Source: JASHVB01 sp035508435 (lineage in GTDB: Bacteria > Pseudomonadota > Alphaproteobacteria > Acetobacterales > Acetobacteraceae). Taken from it: a stretch of DNA of 64,000 nucleotides. This document shows positions 1-8,856 of the stretch, in pieces. Location: NCBI GenBank assembly GCA_035508435.1, contig DATJNA010000136.1:49227-113226 (forward strand). The letters run 5' to 3'. Under the pieces are notes generated by a model that saw only the letters and a list, made by a program, of their open reading frames with translations, was not told where the DNA came from and did no database searches. The translations under genes and the position numbers were made by a program. Every line of letters begins with the position of its first letter. Within the stretch, counting starts at the first letter, position 1.

Positions 1-620
1 CGAAGATCCCACTCTATGTCTCGGGGTTTGGCCCGCGCACGATGGCGCTTGCGGGTCTCCACGGCGACGGGCTGGTGTTCGCGATTCCGCCGCGCGGCGT
101 GCCGGTGGCGGAGGCGCTGGCGCATGCTCGGCAAGGCGCGGCGCGCGGCAATCGCGCCTTCGATGCGGCGTGCTTTCACACCTGCGCGTTGACCAACGTT
201 GTTTTGCTGCGCCCGGGCGAGGCCGCGGATTCGGATCGCGTGAAGCTCGCGATCGGTCCCAACGTCATGGCCAGCGTATATTACTTTTATGACGAAGTGC
301 AGGAGCGCGGCATTGACCCTCCGCCATTCCTGGAACGCATCTGGCCCGGCTACTGCGCCCTGGTCGAGGCAACCCCGCCGGCGCTTCGCCATCTTCGCAC
401 GCACGAATGCCACTACACCAATCTGCATCCCGGCGAGGCGGCGTTGATCGATGCGCAGCTCATCCGCGACACCTGCCTGGTGGGTACGGCCGAGGAACTG
501 ACAGAGCGGATCCGTGACCTGGCGAAGGAGGGTCTGGACGAGCTGATCTTCGCAGTCGGGAATGCGGCGAAGTGGCAGCTCGCGGAGGATTTCGCGCGGC
601 AGGTGATGGCACGGCTGTAA
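1..620 (+). CDS. LLM-class flavin-dependent oxidoreductase, 3' part
   Basis: This is the C-terminal part of a luciferase-like (LLM) monooxygenase or F420/FMN-dependent reductase. The open frame enters from before base 1, in the phase starting at base 3, and ends with TAA at 620. The first visible residues read PLYVSGFGPRTMALAG, the barrel strand typical of the family (usually P-x-Y-[VI]-A-[AG]-x-G-P). The C-terminus contains VGTAEELTERIRDLAKEGLDELIF, split here only for reading; VGTAEEL followed by GLDELIF is the usual family ending (a helix, then a GxDE[LI] strand). An internal ATG at 42 is not a credible start because the conserved frame continues upstream. Substrate and cofactor cannot be read from this part. 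It converges on rpoN with only 8 bases between the two stops. Confidence 0.8.
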   Translation, partial: KIPLYVSGFGPRTMALAGLHGDGLVFAIPPRGVPVAEALAHARQGAARGNRAFDAACFHTCALTNVVLLRPGEAADSDRVKLAIGPNVMASVYYFYDEVQERGIDPPPFLERIWPGYCALVEATPPALRHLRTHECHYTNLHPGEAALIDAQLIRDTCLVGTAEELTERIRDLAKEGLDELIFAVGNAAKWQLAEDFARQVMARL

Positions 621-628
621 TCCGACGC

Positions 629-2125
629 CTACGCCGCCACCGTCTTCTCCCGCCGCCGCTGCACCGAATTAGGAATGTGCAGCGTCTCGCGGTATTTCGC
701 CACGGTCCGGCGGGCGATATCCACGCCCTCCCGCCGCAGCACCGCGACGATCGCATCGTCTGACAGCACGTCGTCGCAGGTCTCACCCTCGATCAGCGAG
801 CGGATCCTGTGGCGCACCGCCTCGGCGCTATGCTCTGCGCCATCGGTGCCGTGCAGTGCCGTGGTGAAGAAGTACTTCAGTTCATACGTCCCGCGCGGCG
901 TGGCGATGTATTTGTTCGAGGTCACGCGGCTGACGGTGCTTTCGTGCATCTCCACCGCCTCGGCGATGTCACGCAGGATCAGCGGCCGCAGATGCGCCAC
1001 GCCATGACGCAGGAAGCCGTCCTGCTGGCGCACGATCTCGGCGGAGACACGCAGGATGGTCTGTGCCCGCTGCTGCAGCGAGCGCACCAGCCAGTTGGCA
1101 TTGGCGAGCCGCTCGGTCAGGAACAACCGGTCCTCCTTGCGCGCGCGAGGGGCGACACGGGCGTAGAAGCGCTCGTTCACCAGCACCCGCGGCATGGTGT
1201 CGGGATTCAGCTCCAGCAACCACGAACCGTCGGGACCGGGACGCATCAGGATGTCGGGCACCACGAGCTGCGCCGGCTCATCGCTCCAGGTGGCGCCCGG
1301 CTTCGGGTCCAGCGCGCGGATCTCGCCGATCATGTCGGCGAGGTCGTCGGCGTCGACGCCGCACAGCGCCATCAGCTTGCGCGTCTCGCGCTTCGCCAGC
1401 AGGTCCAGGTTGTCGAGCAAGGCCTGCATGGCGGGATCCAGCCGGTTGCGGTCCGCGAGCTGGGCGGCGAGACACTCTTTCAGATCGCGTGCGAACAAAC
1501 CGGGCGGGTCGAAGTGCATCATGCGGGCACGCACGGCCTCGACGCGGTCCAGTGCCAGCGCCATCGCTTCGGCGATCGCCGCGGGCGCGGCCGTCAACCG
1601 GCCGGCCGGACATAGCAAGGCGATCAGGTGGGCGCCGATCATCCGGTCCACGGGATCGAGGAAGGACAGCCGCAATTGCTCGCCCAGATGCTCGCGCAGG
1701 GGACGGCGGCCATCCCCGAGGTCGTCGATCCCGCGATCGTCATCCTCGAAGCCATGGTCGCCGCCGCGGCCATCGATGCGTCCCGGCCCGCCGGCGCCGT
1801 CCGCCACCCCGCCGGGGTCGTAGGTGTTGGCGTCGTCGGCATCGAGCGGCGCGGCGGTCTCGGACGGCAGCATATCGGCACCGACCGCGGCAGCGGAATC
1901 GACCGGTGCGGCGGCGGGCGCGACCTGGTCGGGCGCGGCACGCTCCGGCGCCGGTGCCTCATCCGAGTCGCCGCGCTCCAGCAGCGGATTGCGCTCCAGC
2001 TCCTCCTCCACAAAGGCGGCGACTTCGATGTTGGAGAATTGCAGCAGCTTGATCGCCTGACGCAGTTGCGGCGTCATGACCAAGGTCTGCGACTGGCGCA
2101 GGTCGAGGCGCGGGACGATGGCCAT
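629..2125 (-). CDS. rpoN: RNA polymerase sigma-54 factor RpoN
   Basis: This sigma-54 factor directs RNA polymerase to -24/-12 promoters that need AAA+ activators. The 498-residue product has the usual order. Residues 1-50 are the glutamine/leucine-rich activator-interacting region (QSQTLVMTPQLRQAIKLLQ). An unusually long acidic, Ala/Pro/Asp-rich linker follows to about residue 125, then the core-binding region. The C-terminal DNA-binding part ends with the RpoN box ARRTVAKYR at about 471-479. It is the last gene after the kdsD-lptC-lptA-lptB run, 246 bases below lptB, so read-through or its own promoter are both possible. In many alphaproteobacteria raiA/hpf and ptsN follow rpoN. Here the next gene is a convergent oxidoreductase, so that linkage is lost. 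Confidence 0.97.
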   Translation of the reverse strand: MAIVPRLDLRQSQTLVMTPQLRQAIKLLQFSNIEVAAFVEEELERNPLLERGDSDEAPAPERAAPDQVAPAAAPVDSAAAVGADMLPSETAAPLDADDANTYDPGGVADGAGGPGRIDGRGGDHGFEDDDRGIDDLGDGRRPLREHLGEQLRLSFLDPVDRMIGAHLIALLCPAGRLTAAPAAIAEAMALALDRVEAVRARMMHFDPPGLFARDLKECLAAQLADRNRLDPAMQALLDNLDLLAKRETRKLMALCGVDADDLADMIGEIRALDPKPGATWSDEPAQLVVPDILMRPGPDGSWLLELNPDTMPRVLVNERFYARVAPRARKEDRLFLTERLANANWLVRSLQQRAQTILRVSAEIVRQQDGFLRHGVAHLRPLILRDIAEAVEMHESTVSRVTSNKYIATPRGTYELKYFFTTALHGTDGAEHSAEAVRHRIRSLIEGETCDDVLSDDAIVAVLRREGVDIARRTVAKYRETLHIPNSVQRRREKTVAA

Positions 2126-2311
2126 GACCGGCGCCTAACGCGAAGGAACGGAGGGAGTCAACGAGGTTCCGAGCTACCTGATGCAAGAAACGTGCTAGCA
2201 GCAGGTTATACCCCAAACCTTGCTTCCAGGTAAATGCGGACAGGCTTGGTTCGCCGACCTGAGACGGCCCACACGGACCCAGTGTTCGGCCATCCCGAGG
2301 GCCCTTCTCAC

Positions 2312-2328
2312 GCCGCGGGTGCCGCGGC
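2312..2328 (-). terminator. GC-rich hairpin after lptB (possible terminator or attenuator)
   Basis: A perfect 7-bp inverted repeat, GCCGCGG-GTG-CCGCGGC, lies about 44 bases beyond the lptB stop, in the gap before rpoN. No T-run follows on the minus strand, so this is not a canonical intrinsic terminator. It could reduce transcription between lptB and rpoN or be chance in GC-rich DNA. Confidence 0.25.
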
Positions 2329-2371
2329 TTCCCGGCGCCAGAACCGACCGGCTGGACCCTTCGGCCAGACC

Positions 2372-3244
2372 CTACAGGCTGAACCTTTCCCCCAGGTAAA
2401 CGCGGCGGACGTCCTTATGGGCAACCACCTCGTGCGGCCGGCCCTCCATCAGCACCTGGCCGTCATGCAAAATGTAGGCGCGGTCGATGATCTCCAGTGT
2501 CTCGCGCACGTTGTGGTCGGTGATCAGCACGCCGATGCCACGGTCTTTCAGGTGGCCCACCAGCTCGCGGATCTCGTTCACCGCGATCGGATCGATGCCG
2601 GCCAGCGGCTCGTCCAGCAGGATATAGGAGGGCTGCGTCGCGAGCGCGCGGGCGATCTCCACCCGCCGCCGCTCGCCGCCGGACAGCGCCAGCGCAGGCG
2701 TGCGGCGCAGGTGGCCGATGCCGAACTCCGCCAGCAGCTCGTCGCACATGATGTCGCGCGTGCCGGCATCTTGCTCGACCACTTCCAGCGCGGCCTTGAC
2801 ATTTTGCTCGACGTTCAGGCCGCGGAACACGCTGGCCTCCTGCGGCAGGTAGCCGATACCCAGGCGGGCGCGGCGATACATCGGCAACAAGGTGATGTCC
2901 GCGTTGTCCAGGCTGATCGAGCCGGTATCGGGCTTCACCAGGCCGGTGATCATGTAGAACGTGGTGGTCTTGCCCGCGCCATTTGGCCCGAGCAAGCCGA
3001 CGACCTCGCCGCGGCGCACCTCGATGGAGACATTCCGCACCACCGGCCGCTTCTTGTAGGTTTTGCCGACTCCGCGTGCCGCCAGTCCGCCGGTGCCCCG
3101 CAGCACGCGCAATTCCGGCCCGCCGCGTTCGCCGGAGCGACGAGGCGCAGGCGCAGCCTGGCGGACCGGCGCGGGCGGTGCCGCCACGGCTGGCCCCCAC
3201 CCCTGTCCCGCAACCGACGCGGGCATGTTCGGCCCGTGGCTCAT
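2372..3244 (-). CDS. lptB: LPS export ABC transporter ATPase LptB
   Basis: LptB is the cytoplasmic ATPase that drives LptFG extraction of lipopolysaccharide from the inner membrane. Visible motifs in the 290-residue product are Walker A GPNGAGKTT at about 86-94, the signature LSGGERRRVEIARAL, and Walker B with YILLDEPLAGIDP. The GIGYLPQEASVFRGL Q-loop region is characteristic of LptB. It starts at an ATG that overlaps the lptA stop (ATGA), indicating translational coupling. About 50 N-terminal residues rich in Pro, Ala and Gly precede the ABC domain. E. coli LptB has 241 residues, so this is a genuine or annotated extension, and no better internal start is obvious. lptF and lptG are not in the window. 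Confidence 0.96.
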   Translation of the reverse strand: MSHGPNMPASVAGQGWGPAVAAPPAPVRQAAPAPRRSGERGGPELRVLRGTGGLAARGVGKTYKKRPVVRNVSIEVRRGEVVGLLGPNGAGKTTTFYMITGLVKPDTGSISLDNADITLLPMYRRARLGIGYLPQEASVFRGLNVEQNVKAALEVVEQDAGTRDIMCDELLAEFGIGHLRRTPALALSGGERRRVEIARALATQPSYILLDEPLAGIDPIAVNEIRELVGHLKDRGIGVLITDHNVRETLEIIDRAYILHDGQVLMEGRPHEVVAHKDVRRVYLGERFSL

Positions 3245-4323
3245 CGCTGCTTCCCGGTCGCTGCCCCACCGGCTTGATGCTGGGTTGCTCCGCCCCCGGC
3301 GGGGGCAACGACGGCCGGATTCGTCTGGTCGTTCGGCACCAGCAGACCCTGCACGCGTCCGTCATTGGCCGCAAGCAGTCGCGAGATGCCGGTCTTCATG
3401 TTGACGATCGCCTCCGATCCGTCGAGCTGGTTCTGGCCGCGCGTGATGTGCACGTTGCCGGCCACGCGAGCGATGCCCGAGTCTGGAACGTAGACGGCCC
3501 GGTCGCCGGTGACGGTATCGGTGACCGTGCGCACCAGCACATGTCCGAAGACATCCACCTTTTGCAGCTTGCCGCTGCTCATCAGCGGATCGTCCTGGCT
3601 CCCGGGCGCACCCTGCCGATCAGCCACCGGCGTCGCCGCGGCAGCCTGCTGCGTTGTTCGACCTCCGGGCGCGGTCTGGGTATCGGTGGTGTAGGCTACC
3701 AGCGTGTCCCCCTGCAGCCGCCGTCCGTCATTCGTTACCACCACCGCGTCGCCGCGCGCCACCGCCATGTGCCGCTGGGACCAGTATTCCAGGTCGTCGC
3801 GAGCGGTGAGCATATCCTTCGGCGTCGCCAGCTTCAGGTGCCGGCCCGTGACGACGAGCACTGCCTGGTCGAGGTCGTAGGTCGCCCGATCGCCCCAGAC
3901 CTGATCGGTCTGGGTGTAGATATGGACGTTACCCTCGGCCTGAACGCGATAGACCTCATTGCCGCCGGTATCGGCGTCGCCCGCCACGCCCGCCTGATCT
4001 GACTGTGCCGGTGGCTGCGCTGCCGTGCCCGGAGCGGCACCGGCCTTCTTGCGGTACCACGCGATCAGGCGGTCGGCCGTGACGGTCACATTGGCCCTGA
4101 TCGCCTTGGCGTCGCCAGTGGCGATCACCTCTTGCTGCTGCTGCAGCCACTCGATGCCACCATTGGAGGTGATGTCGATCGGGCCGCCATGGGACAGATC
4201 GATCTCCTGTGCCGCGGCACGCGCGGCGCCCAACCCAGCGCCTACCAGCACCACGGCGACGGAAACGGCGTGGGCAAGGCCGCGGGGCCACGCCCCGCAG
4301 TCTCGGAGCAAAGACGAACTCAC
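3241..4323 (-). CDS. lptA: Periplasmic LPS-bridge protein LptA (OstA domain)
   Basis: LptA forms the periplasmic beta-jellyroll bridge that carries LPS from LptC to LptDE. I chose the GTG at 4323, which overlaps the lptC stop as GTGA; the frame continues upstream but is antisense-like there. The 360-residue product has a signal peptide (hydrophobic core about residues 18-37, cleavage near ARAAAQ). Next is an OstA repeat region beginning with PIDITSNGGIEW and ADRLIAWY. It is about twice the length of E. coli LptA (185 residues). The extra length comes partly from two Gln/Ala/Pro-rich inserts, around QPPAQSDQAG and TTQQAAAATP, and a second OstA-like strand set (LQGDTLVAYT, RAVYVPDSGIARVAGNVHIT). 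It lies in the kdsD-lptC-lptA-lptB run. Confidence 0.93.
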   Translation of the reverse strand: MSSSLLRDCGAWPRGLAHAVSVAVVLVGAGLGAARAAAQEIDLSHGGPIDITSNGGIEWLQQQQEVIATGDAKAIRANVTVTADRLIAWYRKKAGAAPGTAAQPPAQSDQAGVAGDADTGGNEVYRVQAEGNVHIYTQTDQVWGDRATYDLDQAVLVVTGRHLKLATPKDMLTARDDLEYWSQRHMAVARGDAVVVTNDGRRLQGDTLVAYTTDTQTAPGGRTTQQAAAATPVADRQGAPGSQDDPLMSSGKLQKVDVFGHVLVRTVTDTVTGDRAVYVPDSGIARVAGNVHITRGQNQLDGSEAIVNMKTGISRLLAANDGRVQGLLVPNDQTNPAVVAPAGGGATQHQAGGAATGKQR

Positions 4324-5081
4324 CGTGGCGCGCCTTGTGCCGCCGGCCCGCCGGCGGCCGATGCTGCGGCGGGACGCGCCGGCTCGGCCGGAGCGGCGGC
4401 GCGAACGGTCGCACCATTCAGCACCAGATGCGCCGGGCCGGCGAACTGGATGTTCGCGCCCTTGTCCATCAGGGTGAACCCCTGCGCGTCCAGCGTACCG
4501 AACGGGCCCTCGGCATGCACCGGCTGGGCGCCGGCGGCGGCACCGTTCTTCATGTCGATCGCGGCACTGGCCGTCACCATCGTGGTGCCGTCGTCGCGGT
4601 ACAGCGTAACATCGCGAGACAAATCCAGCTCGTTGGCGTGCTGCATGTAGACGCCGGCCTTGGCTTGCAGCATGAGCCAGGTGCCGTCCTGTAGCGTGAT
4701 GTCGCCCTTCGGCTGGGTCAGGTTCACGCGCTCCGGGCCGTCCTGCTGTGCCGTCGCGGCGGTCAACGTGTAGGGTCGGCCCTTTTCGTCGATCCCGTGA
4801 TAGCGGGCGTTGATCAACTGGCCGCCCTGGATTTCGGCGCTGACCCGGCGGAATGCGGCGCGGGCCTCCTCTGTCGCGCGGTTGAACTCGGGCCACAGCG
4901 CGATGGTGGAGAGCAGGGCCAGGGCCAGGGCCGGGAGCAACCACTTGGTGAGCGTGATGGCGAGGTGGCGACGCGCGAGGTGACGAGGTGTCGGCGGGCG
5001 GCGCATGCGCGCGGCGGTGGCGGCGATCAGCCTGGCGCCACGGCGGCGGTCGGGGACCGTCGTGGTGGAATGCCCGCTCAT
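4320..5081 (-). CDS. lptC: LPS export inner-membrane protein LptC
   Basis: LptC is anchored in the inner membrane and receives LPS from LptB2FG for transfer to LptA. The 253-residue product has a basic N-terminus, one membrane segment at about 42-62 (WLLPALALALLSTIALW), and a periplasmic jellyroll region with repeated strand motifs such as LTAATAQQDG, LTQPKGDITLQDG and LDLSRDVTLYRDDG. It ends in an Ala/Pro-rich tail that is probably disordered. The ATG at 5081 overlaps the kdsD stop as ATGA, and its own stop overlaps the lptA GTG, so the block is tightly coupled. Identity rests on position and on the LptC/YrbK-like strand pattern. Confidence 0.9.
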   Translation of the reverse strand: MSGHSTTTVPDRRRGARLIAATAARMRRPPTPRHLARRHLAITLTKWLLPALALALLSTIALWPEFNRATEEARAAFRRVSAEIQGGQLINARYHGIDEKGRPYTLTAATAQQDGPERVNLTQPKGDITLQDGTWLMLQAKAGVYMQHANELDLSRDVTLYRDDGTTMVTASAAIDMKNGAAAGAQPVHAEGPFGTLDAQGFTLMDKGANIQFAGPAHLVLNGATVRAAAPAEPARPAAASAAGGPAAQGAPR

Positions 5082-6070
5082 GCCAGGCCCGCCCGCAGCA
5101 GGTCGTGGATATGAAGAATGCCGATCGGGCGACCCGCAGCGTCCACCACGAACAACGCGGTGATGGGCCGTTCGCGGGCATTCATGGCGTGCAGTGCCTC
5201 CGCGGCCAGCGCCTCTGGGCCAATGGTGCGCGGGGAAACGGTCATGATCTCGCCGAGCCGGCGGGACAACAGGTCCGGGCCCATCGCGCGGCGCAGGTCG
5301 CCGTCGGTGACGATGCCGGCCAGCCTGCCGTCCTCGCGGCGAACCCCGAGGCAGCCGAATCGCTTCTCCGTCATCAGCAGCAGGGCGCGGTCCATCGGCA
5401 TGTCGGGCGGGCCGAGCGGGACCGCGTCGCCCGTGTGCATCAGTTCGCGCACGCGGCGGAGGCGCGCGCCGAGCTTGCCGCCGGGGTGAAAGCTGCCGAA
5501 ATCGGCGGCAGTGAAGCCGCGGCGGGTGAACAGGGCCACCGCCAGCGCGTCGCCGAGCGCCATCTGCATGGTTGTGGACGTGGTGGGCGCCAGACCCATG
5601 GGGCACGCCTCGGCGGCGGCGGGCAGCAGCAGAGCAACATCGGCGGCGTTGGCCAGCGCCGAATCGGCACGGGCGGTGATTGCCACCAGCGGCAGGGCGA
5701 AGCGGCGGGTATGAGCGACGAGATCGGCCAGTTCCGCTGTCTCCCCCGAATTGGACAGCGCCAGCACGGCGTCGCCGGCGACGATCATGCCCAGGTCGCC
5801 ATGCGATGCTTCGGCCGGGTGCACGAACAGCGCGGGAGTGCCGGTGGAGGCCAGTGTGGCGGCGATCTTGCGCGCCACATGGCCTGACTTGCCCATCCCC
5901 GATACCACCACTCGGCCGGTGATGCCGCCCAGCAGTTCGACTGCGCGGGTGCAGCGGTCGTCGAGTGCCGCGGCGAGGGCGCGCAGTCCGGCAGCCTCGG
6001 TGGACAGGACGGCGCGGGCCACCTCCAGATCCGGCTTGCTCGAAACGACGGCGGCAACCGCGGCGGTCAT
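5078..6070 (-). CDS. kdsD: Arabinose-5-phosphate isomerase, KpsF/GutQ family
   Basis: This enzyme interconverts ribulose 5-phosphate and arabinose 5-phosphate, the first step to Kdo for the LPS core. From the ATG at 6070 the product has 330 residues, the usual family length. Upstream in-frame starts would add about 60 residues of unlikely composition. The N-terminal SIS sugar-isomerase domain shows VVVSGMGKSGHVARKIAATLASTGTP and ALSNSGETAEL (quoted in parts). A GGKLGARL motif follows, then two CBS domains (about 205-325) with MTEKRFGCLGV and GIVTDGDLRR. It is first in the block with lptC-lptA-lptB, which fits coordinated LPS synthesis and export. Confidence 0.95.
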   Translation of the reverse strand: MTAAVAAVVSSKPDLEVARAVLSTEAAGLRALAAALDDRCTRAVELLGGITGRVVVSGMGKSGHVARKIAATLASTGTPALFVHPAEASHGDLGMIVAGDAVLALSNSGETAELADLVAHTRRFALPLVAITARADSALANAADVALLLPAAAEACPMGLAPTTSTTMQMALGDALAVALFTRRGFTAADFGSFHPGGKLGARLRRVRELMHTGDAVPLGPPDMPMDRALLLMTEKRFGCLGVRREDGRLAGIVTDGDLRRAMGPDLLSRRLGEIMTVSPRTIGPEALAAEALHAMNARERPITALFVVDAAGRPIGILHIHDLLRAGLA

Positions 6071-6475
6071 CTGGCGACGGGGCCCCCCGTGGTGTTGCAA
6101 TGCAGCGTCTCTATGGTCCCCCGGCCGGGGAGGGTCAACCACGCTGGCATTGCGAAGCGTTACCGTCGATTGCATCGGCTTGCTGGCAGCGTTCTTTACC
6201 GTGACTGTGCATCTGTGGGGCGACATTGCAGTGCGGAGGGATGCCGCCATCATTGCGCGTCCGTAGTGCCGTCCGCGTGATCCTTGCGTGAGTCGCCGGT
6301 CAGCGGCGCGATCATTGCGTCAGCTCATATGTTGCCGCCCCGGTTGTGCCGAGGACGCGACACTGCGGCGCTGCCCCAGGCCGACAGCCGGGTAACCAGG
6401 CGGGTCCCGCAGCCCGCCAGCCCATGCGTTGCGCCAGCCTCCGCGCCCTGCTCGGCGCTGGTCGATTCGCGCCGG
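6071..6475. other. Gap between nth and kdsD, no gene seen
   Basis: These 405 bases lie between the nth stop and the start of the kdsD-lpt run, and must hold the kdsD promoter. Open frames here show no recognisable family, and codon use is not gene-like. The rnd (RNase D) gene that precedes kdsD in some relatives is not present. No hairpin followed by a T-run was seen. Confidence 0.5.
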
Positions 6476-7201
6476 CTACGCGGCGCGCTGCGGCGGTTTG
6501 GCCACCGGCGGCAGCGTCTTGTCCTTGTAGCCGCACCAGGGAGCGGCGATGCAGCGCCAGCACTCCGGGGTGCGCGCCTTGCAGACATAGCGCCCGTGCA
6601 GGATCAGCCAATGGTGCGCGTCGCGCAGCATCGCCGCGGGCACGCGGCGGAGCAAGGCGTCTTCCACCTCCCGCGGCGTCTTGCCAGGGGCGATGCCGGT
6701 GCGGTTGCCGAGGCGGAAGATGTGGGTGTCCACCGCCATCGTGCTTTCGCCGAACGCGACGTTCAGCACCACGTTCGCGGTCTTCCGACCGACGCCTGGC
6801 AGCTTTTCCAGCGCCTCCCGGTCGGGGGGCACCTTGCCGTCGTAGTGCTCTGCAAGCTGGCGCGACAGCTCCACTACGTTGCGCGCCTTGCCCTGCCACA
6901 AGCCGATCGAGCGGATATGGCGCGCCACGCCCTCGACGCCGAGGCGGACCATGGCTTCGGGTGTGTTGGCCTCGGCGAACAATGTGGTGGTGACGCGATT
7001 GACCGAGACGTCGGTCGCCTGGGCGGAGAGCACGACGGCGATCAGCAAGGTATAGGGATCGATGTAGTCGAGCTCGCTGCGGGGGTTCGGGTTGGCCTTG
7101 GCCAGCGCTTCCAGAAACTGCCGCACGTCGTCCTGCGACATGGTCCGGTAGGGTCGGCGGGGCGCTTTCCTGGCTTTGGCGGGGCGAGGTGATGCCGGCA
7201 T
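6476..7201 (-). CDS. nth: Endonuclease III (DNA glycosylase/AP lyase)
   Basis: This base-excision-repair enzyme removes oxidised pyrimidines and cleaves the AP site. The 241-residue product has the helix-hairpin-helix LPGVGRKTA with catalytic Lys140, and the catalytic Asp158 in VDTHIFRLGNRTG. The [4Fe-4S] cluster loop has the exact C-x6-C-x2-C-x5-C spacing at Cys207, 214, 217 and 223. It is about 30 residues longer than the E. coli enzyme at the N-terminus. An in-frame ATG at 7141 (MSQDDV) would give a 221-residue product nearer the usual length and is a real alternative start. It stands alone, facing away from the downstream MFS gene. Confidence 0.96.
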   Translation of the reverse strand: MPASPRPAKARKAPRRPYRTMSQDDVRQFLEALAKANPNPRSELDYIDPYTLLIAVVLSAQATDVSVNRVTTTLFAEANTPEAMVRLGVEGVARHIRSIGLWQGKARNVVELSRQLAEHYDGKVPPDREALEKLPGVGRKTANVVLNVAFGESTMAVDTHIFRLGNRTGIAPGKTPREVEDALLRRVPAAMLRDAHHWLILHGRYVCKARTPECWRCIAAPWCGYKDKTLPPVAKPPQRAA

Positions 7202-7260
7202 GGGAATGATGCTGGCGCCGTCGCCGAGTCGCTGGCAAGCGGCCGGAGCAAACGCAAGGA

Positions 7261-7367
7261 CTGCCCCTCCCCTTGCGGGAGGGGGCGGGGGGAGGGGTGC
7301 GTATAACGGAACACCCGGTTACGCATCCCGCTTCCCCCGAACCGCCTCCCGCAAGGGGGGTGCGTCC
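7261..7367. repeat. GC-rich palindromic repeat, intergenic copy
   Basis: Two arms of about 45 bases form an imperfect inverted repeat. The left arm contains CCCCTCCCCTTGCGGGAG and GGGGGGAGGGGTGCGTA. The right arm starts TACGCATCCCGCTTCCCCC and continues with CCTCCCGCAAGGGGGG. A related copy lies inside the Aas-like gene at 53957-54085. It occupies the gap upstream of the MFS gene and looks like a REP/MITE-type interspersed element. No protein is encoded. The rest of the 7202-7536 gap shows only a Shine-Dalgarno GGGAGGA at 7524-7530. Confidence 0.7.
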
Positions 7368-7536
7368 TTCTGTGCTTGCTGAGTGTCGCCAAATACGCGA
7401 CCCGTCATGACATGAATGTGATGCCTCCCTGCGACGCAAACTTTCCGTCCTGCTGGACAGAGTTTCGCGGTCTCGGCACGGTTCTGCGCAAGCTGCCGAT
7501 CAAGAAAAGCCAACGCACCCGACGGGAGGATTGACG

Positions 7537-8856
7537 ATGGCCGCACCATCGAAGGCCGTGCGCCTGAAGAGCGCGCAACGCTACGGCCTGTTATTGCTCT
7601 GCATCATTGGCGTGCTGAATTACATGGACCGGGGCACGCTGTCGGTCGCCAATCCGCTGATCCGCCACGATCTTGGCGTGTCGATCGCCGAAATGGGCGT
7701 ACTGCTGTCGGCCTTCCTCTGGCCCTACGCATTCTTCCTGCTGCCCTCCGGCGGCCTGGTTGACCGGTTCGGGCCGCGCCGCGTGTTGTGCGCGTCGCTG
7801 GTGGTGTGGTCGATCGCGCAGGCCGCCGCGGGTTTCGTTGCCAATCTGGGCCAGTTCATCGTCGCGCGTGCCGCGCTGGGCGTAGGCGAGGCCCCCACCT
7901 TTCCCGCCTTCGCCCGGATGGTGCGCGATTGGTACCACTCGCGCGATCAGGCCTCGGCGGTCGGCGTATGGAATGCCTCGCCCGCGCTGGGCACTGCGAT
8001 CGCACCACCCTTGCTCACCGGCCTGATGCTCGGCTTCGGCTGGCGCTGGATGTTCGTGTTAATGGGCTTCGCCGGCATGGTCCTTGCCGGTGTCTGGTTC
8101 GCGTTGTTTCGTGACCGGTCGGAATGCCTCCTGAGCGAGACCGATGCCGAGGCACTGACCGCGGGTGAGCAATCGACCGAGTCTCTCCCCACCAGCATCG
8201 CCGCCTGGGGCCGATTGTTCTCGTTTCGCGCGACCTGGGGCCTGGTGCTCGGGTTCTTCGGCAACGTCTATATCGGCTGGATGTTCATCGCCTGGCTGCC
8301 CGGCTATCTGGAAATGCAGCGGCACATGAGCATTCCGAAGACCGGGCTGGTCGCCTCGGTGCCATATTTCTGCGGCGTGGTCGGCAGCATCGCCGGCGGA
8401 TTGCTCGCCAGCCGGCTGCTGAAGGGCGGGATGTCCGCCATCAACAGCCGCAAATTCCCCACCGTTGCCGGTACCGTGCTGATGGGGCTGGCAACGCTGG
8501 TTGCCGCGGAGACGCCGAGCAATACCATCGCCGTCATCGCCATCTCCTTCACCATGTTCTTCGGCTTCTTCGCCAGCGGCACGTCATGGTCATTGGCGAC
8601 CGCTTGCGCGCCGCCGCAATACGCGGCGTCGCTCGGTGCGATCATGGATTTCGGCGGTTTCATCGGCGGCGCGCTGGCGCCGATGGTCACGGGGTTCGTG
8701 GTGCAGGCGACGGGCACATTCGCGCCCGCACTGGTGGTGGCCGGGCTGATCGGGCTGGTATCGGCGTCACTCTATCAGTTGCTGATCCCGGACCGGGCCA
8801 TTCATGTCAACGAGCTGCACATCGCGGCGGTCGAACAACCGTTGATGCCGGGCTGA
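7537..8856 (+). CDS. MFS transporter, anion:cation symporter (ACS) type
   Basis: This is a 439-residue, 12-helix major facilitator carrier of the ACS type, related to glucarate, hexuronate and phthalate carriers. Helix 1 reads LLLLCIIGVLNYMDRGTLS, where NYMDR is the ACS hallmark. The loop 2-3 motif GGLVDRFGPRRV and the helix 4-5 GEAPTFPAFARMV are also typical. I start at the ATG at 7537 because GGGAGGA sits 6 bases upstream; a TTG at 7531 is in frame but too close. The likely substrate is an organic acid, which cannot be specified. The 3' end overlaps the tail of the opposite-strand REC-EAL gene by 90 bases. Confidence 0.9.
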   Translation: MAAPSKAVRLKSAQRYGLLLLCIIGVLNYMDRGTLSVANPLIRHDLGVSIAEMGVLLSAFLWPYAFFLLPSGGLVDRFGPRRVLCASLVVWSIAQAAAGFVANLGQFIVARAALGVGEAPTFPAFARMVRDWYHSRDQASAVGVWNASPALGTAIAPPLLTGLMLGFGWRWMFVLMGFAGMVLAGVWFALFRDRSECLLSETDAEALTAGEQSTESLPTSIAAWGRLFSFRATWGLVLGFFGNVYIGWMFIAWLPGYLEMQRHMSIPKTGLVASVPYFCGVVGSIAGGLLASRLLKGGMSAINSRKFPTVAGTVLMGLATLVAAETPSNTIAVIAISFTMFFGFFASGTSWSLATACAPPQYAASLGAIMDFGGFIGGALAPMVTGFVVQATGTFAPALVVAGLIGLVSASLYQLLIPDRAIHVNELHIAAVEQPLMPG

